DNA of 64,000 nt, from positions 62,001 to 126,000 of the forward strand of contig NZ_JASVDS010000001.1 of assembly GCF_030285365.1 (NCBI RefSeq), read 5' to 3'. Numbering within the stretch: position 1 is the first letter of the stretch; every line of letters begins with the position of its first letter. This DNA comes from Roseateles subflavus. GTDB taxonomy: Bacteria; Pseudomonadota; Gammaproteobacteria; Burkholderiales; Burkholderiaceae_C. A program made the translations under genes and the position numbers. Of the stretch, positions 25,037 to 34,193 are shown piece after piece. The notes beneath the pieces were generated by a model, which saw only the letters and a program-made list of their open reading frames with translations, was not told the DNA's origin and searched no databases.

Positions 25037-26212
25037 ATGAGCACCGTCAGCTCTCCTCTGCCTCCGGCCACCCGCTGGCGCGATCCCAAGCGCTGGTGGT
25101 GGCTGATGTCGCCCGCCTTCCCCGTCCTCGTCAGCCTCAATGTGCTGCGCTACCTGCACACGGGCGCAGAGCTGTGGCTCTGGACCAGCACCCTCATCGT
25201 CTACCTGGGCATTCCGCTGCTGGACACCCTGCTCGGCCAGGACCGCAGCAACCCGCCCGAGGCACAGCGCCAGGCCCTGGAGGCCGACCCCTGGTACCGC
25301 GCGCTGCTGGTGCTCTTCGTGCCCTTCCAGTACGTCCTGACGGTGGCCGGCGCCTGGGTCGCGGCCACGCAGCCGCTGAGCGCCTGGGGCTGGATCGGCC
25401 TGGTGCTGAGCGTGGGCGGCATCAACGGCGTGGGCATCAACACCGCCCATGAGCTGGGCCACAAGCGGCCGCGCTGGGAGCGCTGGCTCTCGCGCATCGC
25501 ACTGGCGCCCGTCGCCTACGGGCACTTCTACGTCGAGCACAACCGCGGCCACCACCTGCGGGTCGCCACGCCGGAAGACCCGGCCAGCAGCCGCATGGGT
25601 GAAAGCTACTGGGCCTTCCTGCCGCGCACCGTGGGGGGCAGCCTGCGCTCCGCCTGGACGCTCGAGGCCAGCCGCCTGGCCCGCCAGGGGCGCTCCGCCT
25701 GGCACTGGCGCAACGAATGCCTGCAGGCCTGGAGCATGACGGCGCTGCTCTACGGCGCGCTGGCGCTGTGGCTGGGCTGGCCGGTGCTGCTGTTCCTCGC
25801 CGCGCAGGCCGCCTACGGCATCAGCCTGCTGGAGGTCGTCAACTACCTCGAGCACTACGGCCTCCTGCGCCCGCGCGATGCCCAGGGCCGGCTCGCGCCC
25901 TGCGATCCCACGCACTCATGGAACTCGGACCACCGTGTCTCCAACCTCTTTCTCTACCAGCTGCAGCGGCACAGCGACCACCACGCCCATCCCGGCCGCC
26001 GCTACCAGGTGCTGCGCCATTTCGACGAAAGCCCGCAGCTGCCGTCGGGCTACGCGGGCATGCTGCTGCTGGCCTACCTGCCGCCGCTGTGGTTCCGCGT
26101 GATGGACCCGCGCGTGGTGGCGCACTACGGCGGCGACGTGCATCTGGCGAACCTGCAGCCTTCGCGGCGCGAGCGGCTGCTGGCGCGCTGGGGCCGCCCG
26201 CCCGGTCCCTGA
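25037..26212 (+). CDS. alkB: Alkane 1-monooxygenase (AlkB-type membrane hydroxylase)
   Basis: A 391-residue integral-membrane non-haem di-iron hydroxylase. All conserved histidine boxes are present: HELGH (138-142), HNRGHH (168-173) and RHSDHH (311-316). NYLEHYG (269-275) is the additional family signature. Several hydrophobic helices flank them. AlkB oxidises terminal methyl groups of medium-chain alkanes, using electrons from rubredoxin; no rubredoxin gene is adjacent. The ATG at 25037 follows an AAAGG; an in-frame ATG at 25016 is also possible. The chain-length range cannot be read from the sequence. Confidence 0.93.
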   Translation: MSTVSSPLPPATRWRDPKRWWWLMSPAFPVLVSLNVLRYLHTGAELWLWTSTLIVYLGIPLLDTLLGQDRSNPPEAQRQALEADPWYRALLVLFVPFQYVLTVAGAWVAATQPLSAWGWIGLVLSVGGINGVGINTAHELGHKRPRWERWLSRIALAPVAYGHFYVEHNRGHHLRVATPEDPASSRMGESYWAFLPRTVGGSLRSAWTLEASRLARQGRSAWHWRNECLQAWSMTALLYGALALWLGWPVLLFLAAQAAYGISLLEVVNYLEHYGLLRPRDAQGRLAPCDPTHSWNSDHRVSNLFLYQLQRHSDHHAHPGRRYQVLRHFDESPQLPSGYAGMLLLAYLPPLWFRVMDPRVVAHYGGDVHLANLQPSRRERLLARWGRPPGP

Positions 26213-26295
26213 GCCCCTGCCCTGCCCGGGGGCCGGACAGCCGCCCTATCATCGGCGCCATCGGCAACACCGGGCGGACGCGCCCCTTCCCAGGC

Positions 26296-26817
26296 ATGTC
26301 CGCTGCCCGCCCGGCCTCCCGGCCCACCCCCAGCCCGGCCCTCCTGCGCCGCCTGCTGCGCGCCAAGGACCGCATGGATGCCGCCTCCGACGAGGCCTGG
26401 CCCGTGCAGCGCCTGGCCGATCTGTGCGGGCTCACCGAAGCCTATTTCGCCCGGGCCTTCAAGGCGGCCTTCGGCCTGCCACCCCACCGCTACCTGCTGA
26501 GCCGCCGCATCGAGCGTGCCTGCGCCCTGCTGCGCGACACGGACCTGAGCGTCACCGAGATCGCCCTGCAGACGGGCTGGGACAGCCTGGGCACCTTCGG
26601 CCGCACCTTCCGCGACATCACCGGCAGCCACCCGGCCGCCGTGCGCGAGCAGCTGCGCCGGGAGACCCCCGTCCAGGCCCTGGCCGGCATGCCGCTGTGC
26701 CATCTGATGGCCGCGCATCGCCCCGATCTGCGCAGCGCAGTTTCGGAGAAGCGCCGCCAGGCCGCAGCCGCTACAACTGCGACCTCGGACACACACAGCG
26801 ACAAGGAGCTGACATGA
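26296..26817 (+). CDS. AraC-family transcriptional regulator, short form
   Basis: A 173-residue protein that is essentially just the AraC DNA-binding domain: two HTH motifs (WPVQRLADLCGLTEAYFARA, and DLSVTEIALQTGWDSLGTFG followed by RTFRDITGSHPAAVRE) with a short C-terminal tail. No sensing domain is present. Its stop overlaps the start of the VOC gene by ATGA, so the two are translated together and it probably regulates its own operon. Confidence 0.88.
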   Translation: MSAARPASRPTPSPALLRRLLRAKDRMDAASDEAWPVQRLADLCGLTEAYFARAFKAAFGLPPHRYLLSRRIERACALLRDTDLSVTEIALQTGWDSLGTFGRTFRDITGSHPAAVREQLRRETPVQALAGMPLCHLMAAHRPDLRSAVSEKRRQAAAATTATSDTHSDKELT

Positions 26818-27221
26818 ATGCAGGCATCGACGTGATGGGCCTCTACGTGCACGACCAGGACGAAGCCCTGGCCTTCTACGTGGAGCGGCTGGGCTTCCAG
26901 GTGAGCACCGATGTGCGCAACGGCAGCTTCCGCTGGTTGACGGTGCAGCACCCCGAGCAGCCGGACGTTCAGCTGGGCCTCTTCAAGCCCGGCCCGCCCA
27001 TGCAGGACGCGGCCACGGCCGAGGCCCTGCAGGCGCTGGTCGCCAAGGGCGCCATGCCGCCGCTGGTGATGCGGGTGAAGGACTGCCACGCCAGCTGTGC
27101 CGCCTTCCGCGCCGCCGGCGTGGAGATCACCCAGGACCCGGTGGAGCGCTTCGGCAGCGTGGACGCCGGCTTCCGCGACCCGTCCGGCAATGGCTGGAAG
27201 CTGATCCAGATCCGCGCCTGA
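26814..27221 (+). CDS. VOC family protein (glyoxalase/bleomycin-resistance fold)
   Basis: A 135-residue single-domain VOC protein with the two beta-alpha-beta-beta-beta repeats. It begins MNAGIDVMGLYVHDQDEALA and ends with the family block GSVDAGFRDPSGNGWKLIQI. It overlaps the upstream AraC gene by 4 bp. AraC/VOC/DUF1801 trios are frequent in Proteobacteria. Enzymes of this fold bind a divalent metal; the substrate is unknown. Confidence 0.9.
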   Translation: MNAGIDVMGLYVHDQDEALAFYVERLGFQVSTDVRNGSFRWLTVQHPEQPDVQLGLFKPGPPMQDAATAEALQALVAKGAMPPLVMRVKDCHASCAAFRAAGVEITQDPVERFGSVDAGFRDPSGNGWKLIQIRA

Positions 27222-27240
27222 CCCCACCCGGAGACACCGC

Positions 27241-27645
27241 ATGCCCAGCCGCAAGCCCACCCCCGCCGGCCCGCCCCCCTCCGCCCTGATCGACGAACGC
27301 ATCGCCACCCTCGGGGACTGGCGCGGCGCGATGCTGGCCGAGTTGCGGGCCCTGATCCTCGGCGCCCAGGCCGGCATCGAGGAGGACTGGAAATGGAGCG
27401 GCCCCTGCTGGACGCACGCCGGCCTCCTGTGCACCGGCGAGACCTACCAGCGCCACGTGAAGCTCACCTTCCCTCACGGCGCGTCGCTGCCCGATCCCGC
27501 CGGGCTCTTCAACAGCAGCCTCGAGGGCCGCGTGCGGCGCGCCATCGACTTCCCCGAAGGCGCCACGATCGACGGGCCGGCCCTGCAGGCGCTGATCCGG
27601 GCGGCGGCGGCGCACAACGCCGACAAGGGGCGGGCGAAGGCCTGA
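27241..27645 (+). CDS. DUF1801 domain-containing protein
   Basis: A 134-residue small cytosolic protein with DUF1801 features: LRALILGAQAGIEEDWKWSG then PCWTHAGLLCTGETYQRHVK, and a C-terminal helix. GGAG precedes the ATG, 19 bp after the VOC gene stop, so it is the third gene of the AraC-VOC operon. The function is unknown. Confidence 0.87.
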   Translation: MPSRKPTPAGPPPSALIDERIATLGDWRGAMLAELRALILGAQAGIEEDWKWSGPCWTHAGLLCTGETYQRHVKLTFPHGASLPDPAGLFNSSLEGRVRRAIDFPEGATIDGPALQALIRAAAAHNADKGRAKA

Positions 27646-27714
27646 GCGCCGACGGACCCCGGGGAAAGCCGTGTGCCTGCTTTGGCAGAATCGCGGCCCA
27701 CGAGGAGCCCCGCC

Positions 27715-28830
27715 ATGGCGCAAGACCTGACCCCATCCCCCGCCCCAGCGTCCGCCGAAGCGCCCCCCACGGACGCCACGGCGGGCGACGGCGCCCCCGC
27801 GCCGCGGGCCGCCACCCCCATGGATTCGCGCCTGCTGTGGATTGCACCGGCTCTCGGCGCGATCTACGGGCTGCTGATCCGCCTGGGGGCCGCCTGGTTC
27901 GGGCCCTGGCTCCGCAGCCACGGCTACACGCACGAGGTGGCGGGCGTGATGAGCGGCGGCTTTCTGGTGCTGACGCCGGTGGTCATGGGCATGCTCACCA
28001 TCCATGCGCGTCGCCGTGAGGGCTGCAGCTGGCTCTTCGCGTGCTTCGGTCCCTGGATCGCCACCTTCATGATGCTGCTCGGCAGCATGGTGACGCTGCT
28101 CGAAGGCGCCATCTGCGTCGTGATGATGGCGCCCCTGTTCCTTGGGCTCTCCAGTCTCGGCGGCCTGCTGATGAAGCTGCTGCAGACGCTGTGGGACCTG
28201 CGCGGCCGCTTCGTCGGCGCCGTGGCCGTGCTGCCCTTGCTGGCCCTGCTGGTCGAGGGCCCGATGGCGCAGGCCGATGCCTGGCAGTCGATCCGCCAGA
28301 CTGTGGTGGTGGAGGCCCCACCGGCGCGTGTCTGGCAGGAGATCCTCGACGCGCGTGGCATCCGGCCCGAGGAAATGCCGCACACCTTCATCCACCTGAT
28401 CGGCGTGCCTCGCCCGGTGGAAGGCCTCCATCGTCAGCGAGCGGATGGCGAGGTGCGCGAGTCCCGCTGGGAGCGCGGCGTGCACTTTCTCGGCCGTGTG
28501 ACGGCACGCACGGAGCAGCGGGAGATCGCCTGGCGCTACGAGTTCGCGCCGGATTCCTTCCCTGCCGGCACGATGGACGATCACGTCGTCATCGGCGGCC
28601 GCTACTTCGACCTGGGCGAGACGCGCTTTCTGCTGACACCCCTGGACGGCGGCCGCACGCGGCTCTCGATCGAGGCGCACTACCGCGTCAGCTCCAGCGT
28701 GAACCTCTATGCCGTGCCGGTGGCGGCGCTGCTGGGCGAGGACTTCGTCCAGGCCCTGCTGGCGCTGTACCGGCAGCGCGCGGAGCGTCCGGATCCCCGT
28801 CCTGCAGCGCTGGCCCGGGCCGGGGACTGA
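27715..28830 (+). CDS. SRPBCC-domain membrane protein
   Basis: A 371-residue protein with an Ala/Pro-rich N-terminus and about four transmembrane helices (LLWIAPALGAIYGLLIRLGA through VAVLPLLALLVEG). A C-terminal START/SRPBCC lipid-binding-like domain follows from about residue 195 (IRQTVVVEAPPARVWQEILD, RTRLSIEAHYRVSSS). AGGAG lies upstream of ATG 27715. The combination of membrane helices with a polyketide-cyclase-like domain is known in uncharacterised proteobacterial proteins; the ligand is unknown. Confidence 0.8.
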   Translation: MAQDLTPSPAPASAEAPPTDATAGDGAPAPRAATPMDSRLLWIAPALGAIYGLLIRLGAAWFGPWLRSHGYTHEVAGVMSGGFLVLTPVVMGMLTIHARRREGCSWLFACFGPWIATFMMLLGSMVTLLEGAICVVMMAPLFLGLSSLGGLLMKLLQTLWDLRGRFVGAVAVLPLLALLVEGPMAQADAWQSIRQTVVVEAPPARVWQEILDARGIRPEEMPHTFIHLIGVPRPVEGLHRQRADGEVRESRWERGVHFLGRVTARTEQREIAWRYEFAPDSFPAGTMDDHVVIGGRYFDLGETRFLLTPLDGGRTRLSIEAHYRVSSSVNLYAVPVAALLGEDFVQALLALYRQRAERPDPRPAALARAGD

Positions 28831-29067
28831 CCGACGCGTCCGCCGGGCGTCCGAGCCCAAGGGGCCGGCACGGGCTTGAAAGGCGGCGCGCCGCACCCAT
28901 CTGGCGTTCGATGTTCCAGTTCTTCCACCCGCGCCCGGTCGTCGACCGCCGTCCCGTCGCCGAGCACAGCGTGCAGGTGCAGGCCGTCGTGCTGCCCGCG
29001 CTGACCGCCCTCGTGAGCGGACCTGCCCGAGAGGCCGGGGCCCCCGGCACGACACCCGCGCCCCCGC

Positions 29068-29568
29068 TCAATCCGCCAGCAGCGCCCAGCGCTCGTGGTC
29101 GCGCCAGCGGCCGTTGATCTTCAGATAGCGGGGCGAGAAGCCCTCCTGCCGGAAGCCGCAGCGGCGCGCCAGGGCCAGCGAGGCGGCATTGCCCGGCTGG
29201 ATGTTGGCCTCGAGCCGGTGCAGCCTCAGCCCCTGGAACGCCTCGCGGCACACCGCCTTCAGCCCCAGCGTCATCAGCCCCTGGCCGGCGTTCGGAGCGA
29301 AGGCGTAGTAGCCGAGATAGGCGCTGCGCAGCGCGCCCATCACGATGTGGCTCAGGTTGACCACGCCCACCAGGCTGTCGTCGTCCGCCCGGACGATGAG
29401 GAAGGCCTGGTGCCCGGGCGCGCGCATGCGCTCGAGGTAGGCCGTGAAGGCCTCGGCCTCGGACGGTGGCGCCACCCAGCGGCCATGCAGGCGGCGGCTG
29501 GCCTTCACGGCCGTGACGAAGGCGGGGGCGTCGGCCGGGGTCGGGCTGCGCAGGACGATGCGGGGCAT
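29068..29568 (-). CDS. GNAT family N-acetyltransferase (RimJ/RimL-like)
   Basis: A 166-residue acetyltransferase starting MPRIVLRSPTPADAPAFVTA. The acetyl-CoA-binding region is YYAFAPNAGQGLMTLGLKAV and the C-terminal motif is LEANIQPGNAASLALARRCG then FRQEGFSPRYLKINGRWRDH, as in ribosomal-protein alanine acetyltransferase relatives. The start at 29568 was chosen because the upstream extension lacks family residues. The 237 bp between the SRPBCC gene end (28830) and 29068 hold no recognisable gene. The substrate is unknown. Confidence 0.9.
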   Translation of the reverse strand: MPRIVLRSPTPADAPAFVTAVKASRRLHGRWVAPPSEAEAFTAYLERMRAPGHQAFLIVRADDDSLVGVVNLSHIVMGALRSAYLGYYAFAPNAGQGLMTLGLKAVCREAFQGLRLHRLEANIQPGNAASLALARRCGFRQEGFSPRYLKINGRWRDHERWALLAD

Positions 29569-29753
29569 GGGCGGGCGAGGCGTGGGGGTCCGGCCCGCAT
29601 TGTGGCGCGTCGCCCGGCAGGTCCCGTGCCCGGCGCCGGCCGCGATCCCCCCTTGCCGGGACAGGGCCGGCACGCAGGCCGGCCGCTCATCGGCTAGCCT
29701 GTGCGCCTGCCGGCGGCGCTGCAGCCGCCTGACCCATCCCGCCTGGAGCCCCC

Positions 29754-30233
29754 ATGTCCGACAAGAACACCGTTTGCCTGTGGTTCGACGGCAATGCCCT
29801 CGAGGCCGCCGAGTTCTACGCCCGCGTCTTCCCAGACAGCCGCGTCACCGCGGTCACCCGCGCCCCCGCCGACTACCCCAGTGGCCGGGCCGGCGACGTG
29901 CTGACCGTGCAGTTCCGCGTCCTGGGCATTCCCTGCCTCGGACTCAACGGCGGTCCCGGCTTTCCGCCGACGCAGGCCTTCTCCTTCCAGGTCGCCACCG
30001 AGGACCAGGCCGAGACCGACCGCTACTGGAACGCCATCCTCGAGAACGGCGGCCAGCCCAGCGCCTGCGGGTGGTGCCAGGACCGCTGGGGCCTGCACTG
30101 GCAGATCACGCCGCGCGTGCTGAGCGAGGGCATCAGCGACCCGGACCCGGCCGTGGCGAAGCGGGTGTTCCTGGCCATGATGAACATGGTGAAGATCGAC
30201 ATCGCCGCGATCGAGGCCGCCCGGCGCGGCTGA
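29754..30233 (+). CDS. PhnB-like VOC protein (3-demethylubiquinone-9 3-methyltransferase-like domain)
   Basis: A 159-residue protein of the PhnB-type VOC group. It has TVCLWFDGNALEAAEFYARV then FPDSRVTAV near the N-terminus, and CGWCQDRWGLHWQITPRVLS with DPAVAKRVFLAMMNMVKID at the C-terminus, all signatures of this widespread family. The methyltransferase name is historical and not demonstrated. It appears to be a single-gene unit. Confidence 0.9.
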   Translation: MSDKNTVCLWFDGNALEAAEFYARVFPDSRVTAVTRAPADYPSGRAGDVLTVQFRVLGIPCLGLNGGPGFPPTQAFSFQVATEDQAETDRYWNAILENGGQPSACGWCQDRWGLHWQITPRVLSEGISDPDPAVAKRVFLAMMNMVKIDIAAIEAARRG

Positions 30234-30267
30234 ACGGCGGCCGAGATCGGCGAGCGACCCCGGCCCT

Positions 30268-30289
30268 GCATCCCTTGGCTTAGGGATGC
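30268..30289 (+). terminator. Hairpin downstream of the PhnB-like gene
   Basis: GCATCCCT (30268-30275) pairs perfectly with AGGGATGC (30282-30289) around a six-base loop, 35 bp after the stop codon. There is no T-run, so it is a terminator-like structure of uncertain efficiency. Confidence 0.45.
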
Positions 30290-30395
30290 CCCCGGCCGGC
30301 GTTAACGCACCGATACATCTGCAGTCCCGCGCCGGCACCGGATCGGGCATCGTGGCGCTGCGGCACCAGCGATGCGCCGCGCAGGGAGGGATTGC

Positions 30396-32075
30396 ATGGA
30401 AGCAGGTGCGGGTCGCAGCGCCGGGAAAGCGGGTGCGTGGCGGCCGAGGAAGGGCGTGCCCGCCAGGAAATGGGCCATCGCGATGGCCGCCGTGCTGGGC
30501 GACGTGCTGGCGGCCATTGCCACCGCCGGACCGGCGCCCGCGCCGGCCCCCGACGCCGCCGCCATCGGGCAGCTCGTCGAGGCCGCCAGCCTCGATGCCA
30601 TGGCCGAGGCCTCCACCAGGGCCTGCCTGGAGATGGGCGCGCCGAACGGTGCCGCCCTGGAGACCGCCTATGCCGATTGGCGCACCCGCCATCGCCTGGC
30701 CCTGAGCCGCTCCGTGGTGATGAGCCTGGCCGCGCGGCAGCACCGGGACCTGCCCTGGAAGGACGTCAGCACCGCCATGCGCGATCGGGTGCTCGGCGAG
30801 GCCCGGCCCGAAGCGCCCTGCGAGGCCCTGATGCGGGACTGGGCCTCCCCCACCATGGACGCCACCGCCCTGTACCCCGCCGCCGAGCCCACGGCGCGGG
30901 CGCTGATCCAGGCCCAGGTCGCCCACGCCCCCTCGCCGGTGCCCACGGTCGGGGCGCTGCCCGGTGGGGGTCAGGTCTTGAGCGTCGCCCAGCTGCTGGG
31001 CCTGATCGAGCCCCTGCAGCGCGCCGGCGCCCCGCGGGCCGGCATCCCGGTGCTGGTCAAGGGCCGCGTGCGGCGCTGGCTGGACGACCGCGTGAGCTTC
31101 CAGCTCGTGCAGGACGAGGGGGCCTTCCAGGCACAGCGGCCCCTCAAGCTGCGCTTCGACGCCGAGCCGCTGCTCGGCCGCGAGGTCGTCCTGCGGGCCA
31201 CGCTGAAGGACCCGCGCGACTACGTCCTGGAACTGGACGACGCCGTGTGGGTCAGCGACCCCACCGGCCTGCAGGCCTCCTCCCAACCGGCCCAGGCGCT
31301 GCGCCGCAAGGGGGTGCCGCTGCAGCGCGTGCTCGCGAAACCCGGCCAGGGTCTGCCCGAGAAGGACTTCGCGGGCGTGGTGCTGCATGGCTATGCGGAT
31401 TACAGCAACGGCTCGCAATGGCGCGAGGACGTGCGCTATCTGCTGCGCGACGGCAGTGCCTACAGCCGCACCGAGATGCCCCCGGACCAGCTCGATGCCG
31501 CCCGCTCGCGCCGGCTGGAGCCCCAGCTCTGGCTGCGCTGGCGGGCCGCGGGCGATCGCTACGAGTTCCAGGCGCAGAACGACCAGGGCGCGCCGGAGGG
31601 CACGTGGGAGGCCGGCCAGCACCGCCTGATGCGCCCCTGGGCCGCGGGCAGCCGCCTGGACGGCTACTTCAGCCGCAGTGCCTTCTACGGCAGCCTGTTC
31701 ACCGGCGGCACCTCGTCCACGCGCAGCATCCGCTTCCAGAAAGACGGCCGCTTCGAGCGCAGCTTCCATTCGCTGTCGGGGTCCGGCAGCCTCGCCGCCG
31801 TCCAGGGCACGGCCATCTACGGTTCAGCCTCGGGGGATGGCAAGGGCAGCCAGAGCGTGGCCGGCGGCACGGTGGGCACCGGCCTCGGCAGCGTGACCAC
31901 CACCACCGCGCCCCACCGCAAGGACGATGGGGCGAGCCGCCGCGGCAGCTACACCTTGAGCGGCTACGTGGCCGTCCTGCGCTACGACGACGGCCACGAG
32001 GAGCGCCTGCTGAGCTTCCCGGTGCGCGACGGCTCGGTCTTCCTCGGCGACGCCAGCTACACGCTCGACAAGTGA
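30396..32075 (+). CDS. Hypothetical exported protein
   Basis: A 559-residue protein. After a basic N-terminus a hydrophobic stretch (WAIAMAAVLGDVLAAIATAG) may be a signal or anchor. An alpha-rich region is followed, from about residue 220, by beta-rich sequence (VLVKGRVRRWLDDRVSFQLV) and a Gly/Ser/Thr-rich segment (GTVGTGLGSVTTTTAPHRKD). The last part (RRGSYTLSGYVAVLRYDDGH, FPVRDGSVFLGDASYTLDK) reads like a repeated beta domain. GGAGGG precedes ATG 30396. I do not recognise the family. It lies 43 bp upstream of the next exported protein and is probably co-transcribed with it. Confidence 0.72.
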   Translation: MEAGAGRSAGKAGAWRPRKGVPARKWAIAMAAVLGDVLAAIATAGPAPAPAPDAAAIGQLVEAASLDAMAEASTRACLEMGAPNGAALETAYADWRTRHRLALSRSVVMSLAARQHRDLPWKDVSTAMRDRVLGEARPEAPCEALMRDWASPTMDATALYPAAEPTARALIQAQVAHAPSPVPTVGALPGGGQVLSVAQLLGLIEPLQRAGAPRAGIPVLVKGRVRRWLDDRVSFQLVQDEGAFQAQRPLKLRFDAEPLLGREVVLRATLKDPRDYVLELDDAVWVSDPTGLQASSQPAQALRRKGVPLQRVLAKPGQGLPEKDFAGVVLHGYADYSNGSQWREDVRYLLRDGSAYSRTEMPPDQLDAARSRRLEPQLWLRWRAAGDRYEFQAQNDQGAPEGTWEAGQHRLMRPWAAGSRLDGYFSRSAFYGSLFTGGTSSTRSIRFQKDGRFERSFHSLSGSGSLAAVQGTAIYGSASGDGKGSQSVAGGTVGTGLGSVTTTTAPHRKDDGASRRGSYTLSGYVAVLRYDDGHEERLLSFPVRDGSVFLGDASYTLDK

Positions 32076-32118
32076 TGCCCCCCGACACCCCGGCCTTCGC
32101 CGCCCTCCGGAGACACCC

Positions 32119-32964
32119 ATGACCCGACCCCGCATCGAGACCCCCACCCCGACCTCGCACCCCGCGCGCCACGCCCTGCCCTCGAGGGTCTCGCGGCTGT
32201 CGGCATCACTCGGCCGGGTGCCTGCCGCGGTCCTCGCCGCCCTCCTGGCCACGGCCCTCGCCCTGACGGCGGCCGGCAACGCCCAGGCACAGGCCGTCCC
32301 CAGCCTGGCCGAGCAGATGCGCGCCATGCTGGGCCGCCCCGTCCTCGCGAACACCACGGCCACAAGCGCCACGGCCACGCCCTCCGCACCGACCTCCGCG
32401 GTGGCCCTGCCGGCGACCGCGGCCCCCGCCCGTGCCGCTGCGGCGCTGCCATCCGCCGCGGGACCCGTCGTCGCCGAGGGCCCGCCGCAGCTGCGTCAGT
32501 CCGCCACCGAGCTGGCCCAGCGTTTTCCGGCGGCGCAACGCAGCGCCATGACGCGGGCCTTCGAGGAGTCCTTCGCCTTCTGGCGGAAGCTGGAGGGGCA
32601 ACTGGGCCTCGCCCCCGACGACCTCGCCGCCGGGCTGGCCGCCTTCATTGCCGGCAACTACGCCGTCTTCATGCAGCAGGAGGTGCCGGACGAGCAGTTC
32701 AAGACGCTGGTCCGGCAGATGCAGGGCCTGCTCGGCCAGAACCCCGGCATCCAGCAGGCCAGCGCGGCCCAGCGCCGCTCGATGTACGAGCAGCTGGCGA
32801 TGGTGGGCACCTTCATGGTCATCTACCGCGAGCAGCTCAAGACCCGGCCGAACCCGGCCGAGGAGGTCAACTTCCGGCACACGGCCAAGGCCAACCTCGA
32901 AACGGCGCTGGGCGTGGGCGTGGAGCGGATGCGCCTCGGGGCGCAGGGGCTGGAGCTGCGCTGA
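32119..32964 (+). CDS. Exported protein, probable DUF6683 family
   Basis: A 281-residue protein with a long signal peptide ending near NAQAQAVP and an Ala/Thr-rich linker. A helical domain follows from about residue 125 (SATELAQRFPAAQRSAMTRA, LAAGLAAFIAGNYAVFMQQE, MYEQLAMVGTFMVIYREQ), a pattern I associate with DUF6683. The name is from memory and not verified. GGAGA precedes the ATG. It follows the previous exported hypothetical by 43 bp, and its end lies 12 bp from the convergent alpha/beta hydrolase. Confidence 0.75.
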   Translation: MTRPRIETPTPTSHPARHALPSRVSRLSASLGRVPAAVLAALLATALALTAAGNAQAQAVPSLAEQMRAMLGRPVLANTTATSATATPSAPTSAVALPATAAPARAAAALPSAAGPVVAEGPPQLRQSATELAQRFPAAQRSAMTRAFEESFAFWRKLEGQLGLAPDDLAAGLAAFIAGNYAVFMQQEVPDEQFKTLVRQMQGLLGQNPGIQQASAAQRRSMYEQLAMVGTFMVIYREQLKTRPNPAEEVNFRHTAKANLETALGVGVERMRLGAQGLELR

Positions 32965-32976
32965 ACCGCGCAGGCC

Positions 32977-34047
32977 CTACCGGATCAGCGGCGCGATGCG
33001 CTCGCGCAGCAGCCGGTACTGGGCGTCCAGCATGGGCGGGTTGGGGTCGTGCCCGACCTGCGGCAGCAGGACCAGCGCCTTCACCGGCGCCTTCAGGCTG
33101 TCCACATAGCGCTGGGTCACGTCGGGCGTGGTGAGCAGGTCCTCCGCGCCCTGCACGAAGAACAGCGGCACCTGGAACTCGGTGCCCAGCTTGCGCAGGT
33201 TGATCGTCGAGGCCATGCCATCGCCCTTGAGCCCCACGAACTGCAGGAAGGAGTAGTCCTCGCCCGCTTCGTAGTCCGCCTGCGCCTGGGGCGTGGTGTA
33301 GAGCGCGGGCGGCTGCCACCAGGCCTTGGGCGCGGGAACCGTGCGCTGGGCTTCATAGCGCCGGATCACGCGGCGCACCTTGCCGAAGCTGCGCGGGTCC
33401 GTCCAGGGCGGCGACCCCACGGCCTGCAGCACGGTCAGCGCCTCCTTGTCCTGCGCCGCCTGCACCCGCTGAAGCAGCTGGGCATAGCTCTGCACCCCGT
33501 TCTCGCCCTCGTCGACGATCTGCGAGGTGCCCAGATAGGCGTGAAACAGCGCCGGACGCGCCTGCACCATGTGGACGGCCAGCGCCGAGCCCCAGGAGCT
33601 GCCCCACAGGATGACCTTCTGCTGGCCGAAGCGCTGCGCCACGTAGGCCGTCACTTCAATGCCGTCGCTGACGAGCTGGGACACGGTCAGCGGCACGTCG
33701 TCACCCGTCGGATTGCGGCCGAAGGTCCTGCCGGCGCCGCGCTGGTCCCAGTGCACGAGGGTGAAGTCCCGCGCCCAGGCGCCGAACATGGCGTCGCCGT
33801 AGGGGCTCAGGGGATTGCCCGGGCCGCCATGGACGAAGAGCACGATGGGATTGCCGCAGCGATCGCCCTTCACCGTGACCCACTGCTCGATGCCGCCGAT
33901 CGTCACGAAGCCCTGCTCATCGACCTTCTGCGCGGGGGTGGCGCAGGCCGGCGTGGCGGCGGGCAGGGCCGCTGCAGCGGGCGCGGGAGCGGCACCGACG
34001 TGAAGCGGCAGGGCCAGGGCCAGGAGAGCGATCGAACGTTGGAACAT
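32977..34047 (-). CDS. Exported alpha/beta hydrolase (proline-iminopeptidase-like)
   Basis: A 356-residue hydrolase with signal SIALLALALPLHVGAAPAPA. The oxyanion loop is HGGPGNP and the nucleophile elbow is GSSWGS. The acid and base are in GAEDLLTTPD and QVGHDPNPP. The VHWDQRGAGRTFGRNP block is characteristic of S33 prolyl aminopeptidase relatives. The start at 34047 gives a clean signal peptide; the 56-codon upstream extension does not. Substrate may be a peptide or a small ester; the family is well supported, the activity inferred. Confidence 0.9.
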   Translation of the reverse strand: MFQRSIALLALALPLHVGAAPAPAAAALPAATPACATPAQKVDEQGFVTIGGIEQWVTVKGDRCGNPIVLFVHGGPGNPLSPYGDAMFGAWARDFTLVHWDQRGAGRTFGRNPTGDDVPLTVSQLVSDGIEVTAYVAQRFGQQKVILWGSSWGSALAVHMVQARPALFHAYLGTSQIVDEGENGVQSYAQLLQRVQAAQDKEALTVLQAVGSPPWTDPRSFGKVRRVIRRYEAQRTVPAPKAWWQPPALYTTPQAQADYEAGEDYSFLQFVGLKGDGMASTINLRKLGTEFQVPLFFVQGAEDLLTTPDVTQRYVDSLKAPVKALVLLPQVGHDPNPPMLDAQYRLLRERIAPLIR

Positions 34048-34193
34048 GCGGGTCCTAGAAGTGCGGAGGCCCGAGCGTAGCGACTTTCCAGCGCCATGAC
34101 CGCGGACATGCCCGTGCAGATGAGGCGGCGATCCAACGGTGCTGCCGCGAGCCCCGTGCAGTCCGGCAGACAGGCGGTCCGCCCAGGGCGCGC

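Noticed and set aside
30392-32122. A 576-codon frame overlapping the hypothetical protein at 30.4-32.1 kb
   Set aside because: Its translation is dominated by Arg/Gly/Ala/Pro as expected from an out-of-frame reading of high-GC coding DNA; the other frame has a ribosome site, a plausible signal and coherent composition.
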